Source: Rugamonas violacea
GTDB lineage: Bacteria > Pseudomonadota > Gammaproteobacteria > Burkholderiales > Burkholderiaceae_D
Assembly (NCBI RefSeq): GCF_016461825.1
Contig: NZ_JAEMNU010000040.1
Coordinates: forward strand, 1 to 64,000
Reading direction: 5' to 3'
DNA: 64,000 bases
Part shown: positions 29,174 to 38,469 of the stretch, piece by piece
Layout of the letters: every line of letters starts with the position of its first letter
Position numbering within the stretch: the first letter of the stretch is position 1
Translations under genes and position numbers: made by a program
Notes under the pieces: model-generated
Seen by the model: the letters and a program-made list of their open reading frames with translations, nothing else
Told to the model about the DNA's origin: nothing
Databases searched by the model: none

Positions 29174-31432
29174 ATGCAAACCTTCCAACCCGCCCACTTG
29201 CGCCGCACCTTGCTGCCCGCGCTGCTGTTGCTGGCCTCCGCCCTGACCGCCTCGCTGAGCCATGCCGCCGACGACAAGCTGCGCATCCCGCGCGCCAGCC
29301 GCGCCCCGGCGCTGGCCGACTATGTCAACGGCGTGCCGGCCGACGCCGGCGCGCTGGTCACCGGCTTCCGCCAGTTCAAGCCGGGCGACGGCCAGCCCGC
29401 CTCGCTCGAGACGCGCGCCTACCTGTCCTATGACGACCAGAACTTCTACGCCGTCTTCGTCTGCAAGGACGATCCCAAGCAGGTGCGCGCCCGCATCGCC
29501 CGGCGCGAGGACCTGCCCGGCGACGACGCGGTGCAGCTCGACCTCGACACCTTCCACGACAAGCAGCGCTCCTTCCGTTTTTACGCCAACCCCTACGGCG
29601 TGCAGATGGACGCCAAGCACACCGAGGGCGTCGGCGACGATTTCAACTTCGACACCCAATGGCGCTCCGACGGCCAGTTGACCGCCGACGGCTACGTCGT
29701 GCTGATGGCGATTCCGTTCAAGAGCCTGCGCTTCCGCAGCGCCGACGTGCAGGACTGGGGCATCGCGCTGGGCCGCATCGTGCCGCGCCTGAACGAGTTC
29801 TCCTACTGGCCCTACATCACCCAGCGCCAGGAGGCCTTCGTGCCGCAGATGGCCAGCGCCGAAATCGCCGCGCCGGTCTCGGCCGGCCGCAACATCCAGC
29901 TCAACCCCTACGTCTACATGGGCCGCAGCCGCGCGCTGGACGCGGCCGATCCGAGCCGTCCCGGCTGGCGCCACGACAACAAGAACCAGGCCGGCCTGGA
30001 CACCAAGTTCGTGCTGGCCGACGCCTTCGCCGTCGACCTGACCTTCAACCCCGACTTCAGCGAGGTCGAATCGGACGAGCCGCAGGTCATCATCGACCAG
30101 CGCTACGAAGTGCAGTTCCCCGAGAAGCGCCCCTTCTTCCTGGAGAACTCCGGCTTCTTCGCCACGCCGCAGCCGCTGTTCTTCTCGCGCCGCATCATCG
30201 ACCCGCAGCTGGGCGCCCGCGTCACCGGCCGCACCGGCGACTGGTCGCTGGGCGGCCTGCTGATGAACGACCAGGCGGCCGGCAAGCTGGTGCCGTTCGG
30301 CGATCCGGCCTATGGCAAGGACGCCCGCATCAGCGTGGCGCGCGCCCAGCGCGACTTCTCGGCCGACTCCAACGTCGGCGCGCTGTTGACCGACCGCCGC
30401 ATCGCCGGCCACGCCAACACGGTGGCCGGCGCCGACGTGCGCTGGAAACTCAACGACAACTGGGTGCTGACCGGTCAGCTGGCCGGCAGCCGCAGCAGCG
30501 AAACCGGCGCGCCCGACGCCACCGGCAACCTGGCCTTCGTCGAGGCGCTGCGCTCGGACCGCGACTTCAACTACAGCGGCCAGTACCTCGACGTCTCCAG
30601 CAAATTCGCCAGCGACCTGGCTTTCGTGCCGCGCGCCGACATCCGCCAAACCACCCAGAGCGCCAGCTACCTGTGGAATCGCGGCGACGGCGGTTGGCTG
30701 GTCAGCCACGGCCCGAGCATCAAGGCGATCGGCACCAAGGACCACGCCAGCGTGCTGCAGGACTGGTCGACCGACGCCTGGTACAGCGTCAACGGCCTGC
30801 GCAGCACCACCTTCGAGGCGCACAAACTGGACGCCTACGAGCTCTACGCCGGCCTGGACTTCCGCAAGAGCGGCTTCCAGCTGGCCGCCAACACCGAGTG
30901 GTTCCACTGGCTGCAGGGCTGGGTCAAGGTCGGCCAGAACGACGTCATCAACTACGTCCCGGCGGCCGGCCTGGCGCCCTTCCTGGGCGACGCGCGCAGC
31001 GTCTCGGCCAACCTGAAGTTCACGCCGCATCCGCAGTTCCGCATCGAGCAGACGCTGTTCTGGAACGACCTGCGCACCAAGGACGGCGCGGCCGGTTACG
31101 CGGCCGGCAGCAACGTCTACCGCGAACTGCTGTCGCGCACCAAGTTCAACTACCAGCACAGCCGCTTCCTGACCGCCCACCTGATCCTCGACTACACGCG
31201 GCTCGACACCAACAGCGCCCTGACCGCGCTGCCCGGCGGGAAGCAGCTGACCGCCGACCTGCTGTTCAGCTATCTGCTCAGCCCCGGCACCGCGCTGTTC
31301 TTCGGCTACACCGACCGCCAGGAAAACCTGCGCCTGAGCGGCAATCCGCAGATCCTCGAACGCACCCGCGCGCTCGACCTGCACACCGGCCGCAAGTTCT
31401 TCGTCAAGCTGAATTACCTGTTCCAACTGTGA
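29174..31432 (+). CDS. DUF5916 outer-membrane protein with CBM9-like domain
   Basis: The 752-residue protein has a signal peptide (residues 1-31, ending SLSHA). A CBM9-like beta-sandwich follows at about 60-200 (RAYLSYDDQNFYAVFVCKDD, DDAVQLDLDTFHD). The long remainder is rich in alternating aromatic residues and ends KLNYLFQL, as expected for an outer-membrane beta-barrel. PEKRPFFLENSGFF near 320 is a family hallmark. It begins 19 bases after the GT87 gene. The family's function is not established; a surface or export role for a glycan or peptide is possible. Confidence 0.78.
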   Translation: MQTFQPAHLRRTLLPALLLLASALTASLSHAADDKLRIPRASRAPALADYVNGVPADAGALVTGFRQFKPGDGQPASLETRAYLSYDDQNFYAVFVCKDDPKQVRARIARREDLPGDDAVQLDLDTFHDKQRSFRFYANPYGVQMDAKHTEGVGDDFNFDTQWRSDGQLTADGYVVLMAIPFKSLRFRSADVQDWGIALGRIVPRLNEFSYWPYITQRQEAFVPQMASAEIAAPVSAGRNIQLNPYVYMGRSRALDAADPSRPGWRHDNKNQAGLDTKFVLADAFAVDLTFNPDFSEVESDEPQVIIDQRYEVQFPEKRPFFLENSGFFATPQPLFFSRRIIDPQLGARVTGRTGDWSLGGLLMNDQAAGKLVPFGDPAYGKDARISVARAQRDFSADSNVGALLTDRRIAGHANTVAGADVRWKLNDNWVLTGQLAGSRSSETGAPDATGNLAFVEALRSDRDFNYSGQYLDVSSKFASDLAFVPRADIRQTTQSASYLWNRGDGGWLVSHGPSIKAIGTKDHASVLQDWSTDAWYSVNGLRSTTFEAHKLDAYELYAGLDFRKSGFQLAANTEWFHWLQGWVKVGQNDVINYVPAAGLAPFLGDARSVSANLKFTPHPQFRIEQTLFWNDLRTKDGAAGYAAGSNVYRELLSRTKFNYQHSRFLTAHLILDYTRLDTNSALTALPGGKQLTADLLFSYLLSPGTALFFGYTDRQENLRLSGNPQILERTRALDLHTGRKFFVKLNYLFQL

Positions 31433-31434
31433 CC

Positions 31435-33213
31435 ATGAGCGCCATGCAAATCATCGTCCCCATGTCCGGCTTCGGCGAACGCTTCCGCCGCGCCGGCCAC
31501 CGGCTGCCCAAGCCGCTGATCGAGGTCGACGGCAAACCGATCATCGCCCACGTGATCGGCATGTTCGACGCCGACTGCGAATTCATCTTCGTCTGCAACC
31601 AGGAGCACCTGGCCGAGCCGGCCTACCGCATGGCCGAAACGCTGCGCCGCTGGTGCCCTCAGGGCCGCATCGTCGCCATCGCGCCGCACAGCCTGGGGCC
31701 GGTGCACGCCGTGCTGCAGGCGCTGCGTCAGGCAACCCAGTTGATCGATCCGGCGCGGCCGGTGCTGCTCAACTACTGCGACTTCTGCTGCTATTGGAAC
31801 TGGCAGCATTTCAAGCAGTTCGTCGCAGCCAACGCCTGCGATGGCGCCATCCCCGCCTACAAGGGCTTTCATCCGCACACGCTGGGCAGCACCAACTACG
31901 CCTATCTGCGTGAAACCGAGGGCTGGGTCGAGGCGATCCAGGAGAAGCAGCCCTACACCGACAACAGGATGGAGGAATACGCCTCCAGCGGCAGCTACTA
32001 CTTCGCCAGCGGCCGGCTGATGGAGGAGGCGCTGCGCGGCGCCGTCGAGCAGCAGTTGACCGTCGGCGGTGAATACTACGTCAGCCTGGCCTACCGCCCG
32101 CTGTTGCAGGCGGGCCGCCGCATCGCCGTGTATCCGCTGCAGCACTTCATGCAGTGGGGGACGCCGCAGGACCTGGCCGAGTACCAGGGCTGGTCGGCCG
32201 CCTTCGCCCGTCTGGTGCAAGGCCCCGAGGCGGCGCCGTCGCCCGCCGGCGCTGTGCTGCTGCCGATGGCCGGCATGGGCCAGCGCTTCGTCGACCAGGG
32301 CTATGCGCTGACCAAGCCGCTGATCGAGGTGTCCGGCCGGGCCATGGTCGAGCAGGCGCTGCGCGACCTGCCGCCGGCCGCGCAGCACTGCTTCGTGCTG
32401 CGCGCCGACATGCCGGGCCACGACGAGATCGCCGCCGAGCTGCGCCACAGCCATCCCGCCGCGCAGATCGTCAGCGTGGCGGCGCTGACCGAGGGCCAGG
32501 CCTGCACCGCCCTGCTCGGCGCCGAGGCGCTGCTGCGGGCGCCGGCCGAAGGCGGCAACGGCGACAGCAGCGACAGCACCAACAGCACCAGCAGCGGCGG
32601 CCCGCTGACGGTCGGCGCCTGCGACTTCGGCATGCTGTACGACGCGGCGGCGCTACAGGCGCTGCTGGCCGATCCGGCGGTCGACCTGATCGTCTGGGGC
32701 GCGCGCGGCAACGCCAACGCCATCCGCCGGCCGCAGATGTTCGGCTGGATAGACGCCGACCAGCAGGGCCGCATCCGCCGCATCTCGGTCAAGACGCCAC
32801 TGGCCGCGCCGGCCAGCGATCCCATCGTACTGGGCGCCTTCACCTTCCGCCGCGCCGACGACCTGCGCCGCCTGGTCAAGCTGCTGGTCGCCCGCGACGG
32901 CCGAATCAATGGTGAGTTCTACCTCGACTCCTGCATCAACGACGCCATCGCGCTGGGGCTGGACTGCCGCCTGTTCGAGGTCGACCACTACCTGTCCTGG
33001 GGCACGCCGGACGACCTGCGCACCTTCGAGTACTGGCAGTCCTGCTTCCACAAATGGGACGGCCACCCGTACACGCTGGAGGGCGACGGCCGCGTCCCGC
33101 CCGCCAAGGTGGAACAACTGGCGCGGCGCTTCCGCGCCAGCGTGCCGGCCGCGCCGGGCCGCCACCAGCCGGCGCCAAGCCTGACGCCGGCGCGGCTGAC
33201 GGAGCCGACATGA
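31435..33213 (+). CDS. Tandem nucleotidyltransferase (two sugar-NTP-transferase domains)
   Basis: The 592-residue protein contains two similar NTP-transferase domains. Domain 1 (residues 5-265) starts IIVPMSGFGERFRRAGHRLP followed by KPLIEVDGKPII; domain 2 (about 274-560) starts LLPMAGMGQRFVDQGYALT followed by KPLIEVSGRAMV. Both carry the glycine-rich nucleotide loop and the KPL(I)EV motif. A Ser/Asn/Thr linker interrupts domain 2 near 373-390. Such enzymes activate sugar or polyol phosphates to NDP forms. Two full domains in one chain are unusual; they may make two different donors. The start is two bases after the previous stop and the end overlaps the GT2 gene. Confidence 0.8.
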   Translation: MSAMQIIVPMSGFGERFRRAGHRLPKPLIEVDGKPIIAHVIGMFDADCEFIFVCNQEHLAEPAYRMAETLRRWCPQGRIVAIAPHSLGPVHAVLQALRQATQLIDPARPVLLNYCDFCCYWNWQHFKQFVAANACDGAIPAYKGFHPHTLGSTNYAYLRETEGWVEAIQEKQPYTDNRMEEYASSGSYYFASGRLMEEALRGAVEQQLTVGGEYYVSLAYRPLLQAGRRIAVYPLQHFMQWGTPQDLAEYQGWSAAFARLVQGPEAAPSPAGAVLLPMAGMGQRFVDQGYALTKPLIEVSGRAMVEQALRDLPPAAQHCFVLRADMPGHDEIAAELRHSHPAAQIVSVAALTEGQACTALLGAEALLRAPAEGGNGDSSDSTNSTSSGGPLTVGACDFGMLYDAAALQALLADPAVDLIVWGARGNANAIRRPQMFGWIDADQQGRIRRISVKTPLAAPASDPIVLGAFTFRRADDLRRLVKLLVARDGRINGEFYLDSCINDAIALGLDCRLFEVDHYLSWGTPDDLRTFEYWQSCFHKWDGHPYTLEGDGRVPPAKVEQLARRFRASVPAAPGRHQPAPSLTPARLTEPT

Positions 33214-33908
33214 GATTCTCCCTCGTCATCCCTTGCTATAACGAGGCCGCCAACCTGCCGCTGCTGCTGGAACGCTGCGCGCCGCTGGGCCGCCTCGACG
33301 GCGTCGAGGTGATCCTGGTCGACAACGGCTCGACCGACGCCAGCGCACAGGTGCTGGCCGCGCTGCTGCCGGCCTGCCCCGGCTGCCGCAGCGTGCGGGT
33401 CGAGCGCAACCAGGGCTACGGCCACGGCATCCTGGCCGGCCTGGCTGCCGCCAGCGGCGAGATCCTCGGCTGGACCCACGCCGACCTGCAAACCGATCCG
33501 CAGGACGCGCTGCGCGGCCTGGCCCTGTTCGAGCGCCACGGCGACGCCATCTTCGTCAAAGGCCGCCGCCACGGCCGTCCGCTGGCCGACGTGCTGTTCA
33601 CGGCCGGCATGAGCTGCTTCGAAACCCTGCTGCTGCGCGCGCCGCTGTGGGACATCAACGCCCAGCCGACGCTGTTCCCACGCCGCTTCTCCAACAGCTG
33701 GCGCGCCGCGCCGGACGATTTCTCGCTCGACCTGTACGCCTACTATCAGGCGCGCCGGGCCGGCCTGGCCGTGCACCGCTTTCCGGTGCGCTTCGGCCAG
33801 CGCGCCCACGGCGTGTCGCACTGGAACGTCAACTGGGCCGCCAAGCGCAAATTCATCCAGCGCACCGTCAGCTACAGCCTGCAACTGAAAGCCGCATTGA
33901 AACCATGA
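33210..33908 (+). CDS. Glycosyltransferase family 2
   Basis: This 232-residue protein has the GT-A fold: FSLVIPCYNEAANLPLLLE at the N-terminus, VILVDNGSTDASAQVL near 35 and the metal-binding THADLQTDP near 88. It has no obvious membrane segment. It lies between the nucleotidyltransferase and the GDPD-like gene with ATGA overlaps on both sides, so it probably uses the donor made by the preceding protein. The acceptor is unknown. Confidence 0.88.
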   Translation: MRFSLVIPCYNEAANLPLLLERCAPLGRLDGVEVILVDNGSTDASAQVLAALLPACPGCRSVRVERNQGYGHGILAGLAAASGEILGWTHADLQTDPQDALRGLALFERHGDAIFVKGRRHGRPLADVLFTAGMSCFETLLLRAPLWDINAQPTLFPRRFSNSWRAAPDDFSLDLYAYYQARRAGLAVHRFPVRFGQRAHGVSHWNVNWAAKRKFIQRTVSYSLQLKAALKP

Positions 33909-34519
33909 ACCTGATCTCACACCGCCGCAACACCCTGGCCCAGCTGCGCGACACGCCGCCGCATTACGGCGTCGAAATCGACATCCGCAGCCACGGCGAA
34001 CAACTGATCCTGCAGCACGACGCACTGACGCCGGGCGAGCCGCTCGAACCCTGGCTGGCCGAATACCGCCACGGCACGCTGATCCTCAACGTCAAGGAGG
34101 AAGGCCTGGAGGCGCCGCTGATCGACTTGATGCGCAGCTACGGCATCAAGGACTACTTCTTCCTCGACCAGTCCTTCCCCTTCCTGGTCAAGTGGGCGCG
34201 CGCCGGCGAACGGCGCTGCGCGGTGCGCGTCTCCGAATACGAATCCATCGACACCGCGCTGGCCCTGGCCGGACAGATCGACTGGGTCTGGGTCGACTGC
34301 TTCACCCGCTTCCCGCTGGACGGCGCAGCCGCGCTGCGCCTGCGCCAGGCCGGCTTCAAACTGTGCCTGGTGTCGCCCGAACTGCAGGGCCGCGAGGCCA
34401 GCGAAGGCATCGCCTCCTTGGCGGCCCAGCTAGCCGAACAGGGCATCGTCGCCGACGCGGTCTGCACCAAGCGGCCGGACCTGTGGCGCGAGCCATACCA
34501 AACGGCGGCGCAACCATGA
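33905..34519 (+). CDS. Glycerophosphodiester phosphodiesterase-like protein
   Basis: The 204-residue protein shows the GDPD active-site pattern: His6-Arg7 (SHRRN), Glu24-x-Asp26 (GVEIDIRS) and His38 (LQHDALTPGE), then NVKEEGL near 61 and DYFFLDQSFP near 81. GDPD enzymes cleave glycerophosphodiesters. The protein is slightly short for the family. Inside a sugar-nucleotide operon it could trim or turn over a glycerophosphate-type substituent; this is inference. Confidence 0.72.
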   Translation: MNLISHRRNTLAQLRDTPPHYGVEIDIRSHGEQLILQHDALTPGEPLEPWLAEYRHGTLILNVKEEGLEAPLIDLMRSYGIKDYFFLDQSFPFLVKWARAGERRCAVRVSEYESIDTALALAGQIDWVWVDCFTRFPLDGAAALRLRQAGFKLCLVSPELQGREASEGIASLAAQLAEQGIVADAVCTKRPDLWREPYQTAAQP

Positions 34520-36561
34520 GACGTTTGTTCACCCATCCGCTGTTCGGCATCGGCCTGGCGCTGCGTCTGCTCATGATGGCCCTGCTGGTGCCGAAGGCGG
34601 CCGCCGAGTGGTACGCGCCCTTCATGGACGCCAGCGTGGCCCACTTCTCGCTCGATCCCTGGGGCGCCTTCCTGGCCCAGGGCGGCGCGCCGCAGGCCTT
34701 CCCCTACGGCGTGGCGATGTGGCTGCTGCTGTTGCCCTTGACCGCGCTGGCCAAGCTGGCCGGCTTCGGCGCCCTGCACGCCTACGCCTTCAGCCTGATG
34801 GCGGCCGACTGCATGCTGCTGCTGCTGTTGCGCCGCCTGCTGCCCGAGCGCGACGGTCTGCTGCTGGCGTTGTACTGGTTGTCGCCCATCGTGCTGCTGG
34901 CCACCTACGGCCTGGGCCTGAACGACCTGGTGCCGACGCTGCTGCTGACGGCGGCGCTGTGGCGCACCCGCCAGCGCCGGCTGTTCCAGGCTGGCGCGCT
35001 GTGCGCGGCGGCGGTCTCCGCCAAACTGAGCATGGTGCTGGCGCTGCCCTTCTTCCTGGTCTACCTGCTGCGCAACCGCAGCCTGCGCGCCGCGCTGCCG
35101 GACTACCTCAAGGGCGGCGCGCTGGCCGGCGCCTTGCTCGGCCTGCCCTTCCTGGCCTCGCCGGCCGCGCTGCGCATGCTGCTGCAAAATCCGGAGATGG
35201 GCAAGGTCTACCAGTTCGCCCTGCAAGTGGGCGGCGACACGGTGCTATACGTGATGCCGCTGGTGTATCTGCTGACGCTCTACCTGGCCTGGCGCGTGCG
35301 GCGCATGAACTTCGACCTGTTCAGCGCCCTGCTCGGCCTGGGCTTCCTGCTGGTGGTGCTGTTGACACCCGCCTCGCCCGGCTGGTTCCTGTGGCTCGTG
35401 CCGACCTTGGTGGCCTACCAGATGGGCAGCGGCCGCATGGCCATCGCCCTCAGCACGGCCTTCGCCGCCTTGTTCGTGCTGGAGAACCTGCCGCTGCCGG
35501 CCCTGTCGACATTGGCGACGGCGGCAATGCCGGCGTCGGCCCTGCAACTGCCGCTGCTGCCGCTGCGCCACACCGTGCTGACCGGCCTGGGCATCGTGCT
35601 GGCGCTGCGCATCTGGCGCGAGACGGTAGGCTCGAACGACTACTTCCGCCTCAGCCGCAAGCCCTTCGTGATCGGCATCGCCGGCGACTCCGGCGCCGGC
35701 AAGGACACCCTGGCCGAGTCGCTGCGCGGCCTGTTCGGCGGCCACTCGGTGGCCCACCTGTCCGGCGACGACTACCACCTGTGGGACCGGCAGAAACCGA
35801 TGTGGCAGGTGATGACGCATTTGAGCCCGCTGGCCAACGACCTCGAATCCTTCGCCACCGACCTGCTGGCCCTGAGCGACGGCAAGGCCATCCTGTCGCG
35901 CCATTATGACCACGGCAGCGGCAAGATGAGCCGCCCGCAGCACGTCGCCAGCAACGACTTCATCATCGCCAGCGGCCTGCACGCGCTGTACCTGCCGGTG
36001 CTGCGCGAATGCTACGACCTGGCCATCTACCTCGACATCGACGAGAGCCTGCGGCGCTACTACAAGCTGCAGCGCGACGTGCTGGTGCGCGGCCACAGCG
36101 CCGAAAAGGTGCGCAGCTCGCTGGCCCAGCGCGAGCCTGACTCGGCGCGTTTCGTCCGGCCGCAGGCCCGCCACGCCGGCCTGGTGCTGGCGCTGCAGCC
36201 GGTCCAGCCCAACCTGCTGGAGGGGCCGCTGGGCAGCGAGGCGCCGCGCGTCAGGCTGCTGGTGCGCTCGCGCCAGGGCCTCAACGAACTGTCGCTGCGC
36301 CGCGTGCTGGTGGGCGTATGCGGCCTGCACGTCGACCTGAGCATGGACGGCGAGGCCAGCGAAATCACCCTCACCATCGAGGGTGAGGCCAGCGCGGAGG
36401 ACATCGCGATGGCGGCCGCCATGCTATTCCCGCGCATCATGGAATTCCTCGACATGCGGCCGCAATGGCGCGAAGGCGCACTCGGGCTGATGCAGTTGAT
36501 CGCATTGGCACATATTAACCAGGCGCTCAGTCGGCGCCTGCTTTGGCAGACATCATCATGA
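34516..36561 (+). CDS. Fusion: polytopic GT-C-like membrane protein with a uridine-kinase-like P-loop domain
   Basis: The 681 residues form two parts. Residues 1-375 are polytopic membrane, about ten hydrophobic segments, with the acidic-loop layout of GT-C glycosyltransferases (MDASVAHFSLDPWGAFL near 35, LNDLVPTLLL near 136). Residues about 385-600 are a soluble kinase of the uridine kinase/phosphoribulokinase type: Walker A in GIAGDSGAGKDTLAESL, then LSGDDYHLWDR, SRHYDHGSGKM and LDIDESLRRYYKLQRD. The frame is continuous without a frameshift. I know of no described protein with this architecture. It overlaps both neighbours by ATGA. Confidence 0.75.
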   Translation: MRRLFTHPLFGIGLALRLLMMALLVPKAAAEWYAPFMDASVAHFSLDPWGAFLAQGGAPQAFPYGVAMWLLLLPLTALAKLAGFGALHAYAFSLMAADCMLLLLLRRLLPERDGLLLALYWLSPIVLLATYGLGLNDLVPTLLLTAALWRTRQRRLFQAGALCAAAVSAKLSMVLALPFFLVYLLRNRSLRAALPDYLKGGALAGALLGLPFLASPAALRMLLQNPEMGKVYQFALQVGGDTVLYVMPLVYLLTLYLAWRVRRMNFDLFSALLGLGFLLVVLLTPASPGWFLWLVPTLVAYQMGSGRMAIALSTAFAALFVLENLPLPALSTLATAAMPASALQLPLLPLRHTVLTGLGIVLALRIWRETVGSNDYFRLSRKPFVIGIAGDSGAGKDTLAESLRGLFGGHSVAHLSGDDYHLWDRQKPMWQVMTHLSPLANDLESFATDLLALSDGKAILSRHYDHGSGKMSRPQHVASNDFIIASGLHALYLPVLRECYDLAIYLDIDESLRRYYKLQRDVLVRGHSAEKVRSSLAQREPDSARFVRPQARHAGLVLALQPVQPNLLEGPLGSEAPRVRLLVRSRQGLNELSLRRVLVGVCGLHVDLSMDGEASEITLTIEGEASAEDIAMAAAMLFPRIMEFLDMRPQWREGALGLMQLIALAHINQALSRRLLWQTSS

Positions 36562-37328
36562 TTAAAATATCCAACGGCGATCGCTTCGACCGCGTCCCCA
36601 ACGCCATCCTGTTCGACACCGACAACACCCTGTACCACTACGACCCGGCCCACGCGCTGGCGATGAGCGCGGTGCGCGACAAGGTCGCCGCCACCTTCTC
36701 GATCGACCCGGCCGACTTCGACCGCGCCTTCGCCACCGCCCGCAGCGAGGTCAAGGCGCGGCTGAAGGACACCGCCGCCTCGCACAGCCGCCTGCTGTAC
36801 CTGCAGCGCATGCTGGAGATCATCGGCCTCGGCTCGCAGGTGCTGCTGGCGCTCGACCTGGAACAAACCTACTGGCGCACCTTCCTCGGCAAGGCCGTGC
36901 TGTTCGACGGCGTCAAGGAGCTGCTCGACGACATACGCCTGCTCGGCATCCCGACCGCCATCGTCACCGACCTGACGGCGCAGATCCAGTTCCGCAAGAT
37001 GGTCTACTTCGGCCTGGACCGCTACTTCGACTACATCGTCACCAGCGAGGAAGCCGGCTACGACAAGCCGCACGGCGCCCAGTTCGAGCTGGCGCTGGAG
37101 AAGGTGCGGCCGAGCGGCGATTGCATCTGGATGATCGGCGACAATCCGGTCAACGACATCGGCGGCGCGCGCCGGCGCATCGACGCCGTCACGCTGCAAA
37201 AGCTGCACCAGGGCGTGCAGCCGGGCCAGGGCGAGAACGCCGCCGACGCCGTGTTCGACGAATTCGGCCAGGTGCGCCGCCTGCTCGGCCGGCTTGGGCA
37301 ATTGGGCCAACCGGGAGCGACGCATTGA
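36558..37328 (+). CDS. HAD-superfamily phosphatase
   Basis: The 256-residue protein has all four HAD motifs: the nucleophile block LFDTDNTLYHY near 17, the Thr motif AIVTDLT near 135, the Lys in YDKPHG and the acidic MIGDNPVNDIGG near 190. It hydrolyses a phosphate ester, probably a sugar phosphate made by the neighbouring aldolase or kinase; the exact substrate is unknown. The chosen ATG overlaps the kinase stop (ATGA); a TTG fifteen bases upstream is less likely. Confidence 0.85.
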   Translation: MIKISNGDRFDRVPNAILFDTDNTLYHYDPAHALAMSAVRDKVAATFSIDPADFDRAFATARSEVKARLKDTAASHSRLLYLQRMLEIIGLGSQVLLALDLEQTYWRTFLGKAVLFDGVKELLDDIRLLGIPTAIVTDLTAQIQFRKMVYFGLDRYFDYIVTSEEAGYDKPHGAQFELALEKVRPSGDCIWMIGDNPVNDIGGARRRIDAVTLQKLHQGVQPGQGENAADAVFDEFGQVRRLLGRLGQLGQPGATH

Positions 37329-38437
37329 ACGCGCCCGCCGCACGCGGCACCGGCGAGGCCGCCGTCGTGGGCCAGCGCGCCACGCTGAGCGACTACTGCG
37401 CCAGCATCGGCGCCGAGCCGCTGCTGGTGCAGGGCGCCGGCGGCAACGCCTCGTGGAAGGACGGCGACACCTTGTGGGTCAAGGCCTCCGGCACCTGGCT
37501 GGCCGAGGCGCGACAGCGCGACATCTTCGTGCCGGTCGACCTGGCGCATCTGCGCGGCGCCATCACCAGCGGCCAACTGGACGTGACGCCGCGCCCGCTC
37601 GGCGACAGCGGCCTGCGCCCGTCGATCGAAACGCTGCTGCACGCGCTGCTGCCGCAGCCGGTGGTGCTGCATCTGCACGCCGTCGAACTGCTGGCCCAGT
37701 TGGTACGGCCCGGCTTCGCCGAGCGCCTGCGCGGCTTGCTGGCGAGCCAGACGGAAACGCTGCCGGCCTGGCTCGCGCTGGGCTACCACAAGCCCGGCCT
37801 GCCGCTGGCGCGCGCGGTGGCCGACGGTCTGCGGCGCCAACCCGACACACAGATCGTCTTCCTGCAAAACCACGGCGTGGTGATCGGCGCGGCCGACGCC
37901 GAGGCGGTGGACGCCATCCTGCGTCGGCTGCTGCGGCTGTGCGCCACGCCGCCGCGCCGCGTCGAGCCCCAGGTCCAGGCTCAGGTCCAGGCCCAGGTCC
38001 AGGTCCAGGCCGGGCCGCCGATAACGCCGCCCAGCGCCGCCGACGGCGCGCCCATGCAAGCGGTGGCGGACGCCGGCGTGCAGCAATTGGCGCTCGATCC
38101 GCAGTTGTACCGGCGGCTGGCGCGCGACTGGGCGATCTGCCCCGACCACGTGGTGTTCCTGGGCGCCACGCCGCGCTGCCACGACAGCGTCGCCGACTTC
38201 CTCGCCACGCAAGCGGCCTGCCGCCACGCGCCTTGGCCGGAGCTGCTGTTCATCGGCGCCGCCGGCGTCTACACGGCGGTAGACTTCAGCGCCGCCAAGC
38301 TGGCGCAGTTGCGCTGCTACTACGACGTGCTGGCGCGGCAGGACCAGCACACCCCGCTCACCGTGCTGGACCAGGCGCAGCTGGCCGAACTGCTCGATTG
38401 GGACGCGGAAAAGTACCGTTTGGCACTGTCACGATGA
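37325..38437 (+). CDS. Class II aldolase-family protein
   Basis: This 370-residue protein has the class II aldolase/adducin fold: LLVQGAGGNASWKDGDTLWVK near 34, the zinc HxH in VVLHLHAVELL near 113, and QNHGVVIGA near 180 with another metal His. Such enzymes cleave or form sugar phosphates with a dihydroxyacetone-phosphate-type partner. A variable linker of QVQA repeats lies near 216-229. The start is a TTG overlapping the HAD stop (TTGA), consistent with coupling. It is the last gene of the long operon. Confidence 0.78.
   Translation: MNAPAARGTGEAAVVGQRATLSDYCASIGAEPLLVQGAGGNASWKDGDTLWVKASGTWLAEARQRDIFVPVDLAHLRGAITSGQLDVTPRPLGDSGLRPSIETLLHALLPQPVVLHLHAVELLAQLVRPGFAERLRGLLASQTETLPAWLALGYHKPGLPLARAVADGLRRQPDTQIVFLQNHGVVIGAADAEAVDAILRRLLRLCATPPRRVEPQVQAQVQAQVQVQAGPPITPPSAADGAPMQAVADAGVQQLALDPQLYRRLARDWAICPDHVVFLGATPRCHDSVADFLATQAACRHAPWPELLFIGAAGVYTAVDFSAAKLAQLRCYYDVLARQDQHTPLTVLDQAQLAELLDWDAEKYRLALSR
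37970..38011 (+). repeat. In-gene CAGGTCCAGGC repeats
   Basis: CAGGTC-type units are repeated imperfectly and encode a QVQA-rich linker in the aldolase gene. All changes keep the frame. This is a likely slippage site with linker-length variation between strains. Confidence 0.7.
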
Positions 38438-38469
38438 TGTGCCGTTCAAGCCTCACAATTCCATAAAAA

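Noticed and set aside
28946-31426. 826-codon minus-strand frame opposite the DUF5916 gene
   Set aside because: It mirrors the DUF5916 codons and has no recognisable domain or ribosome site.
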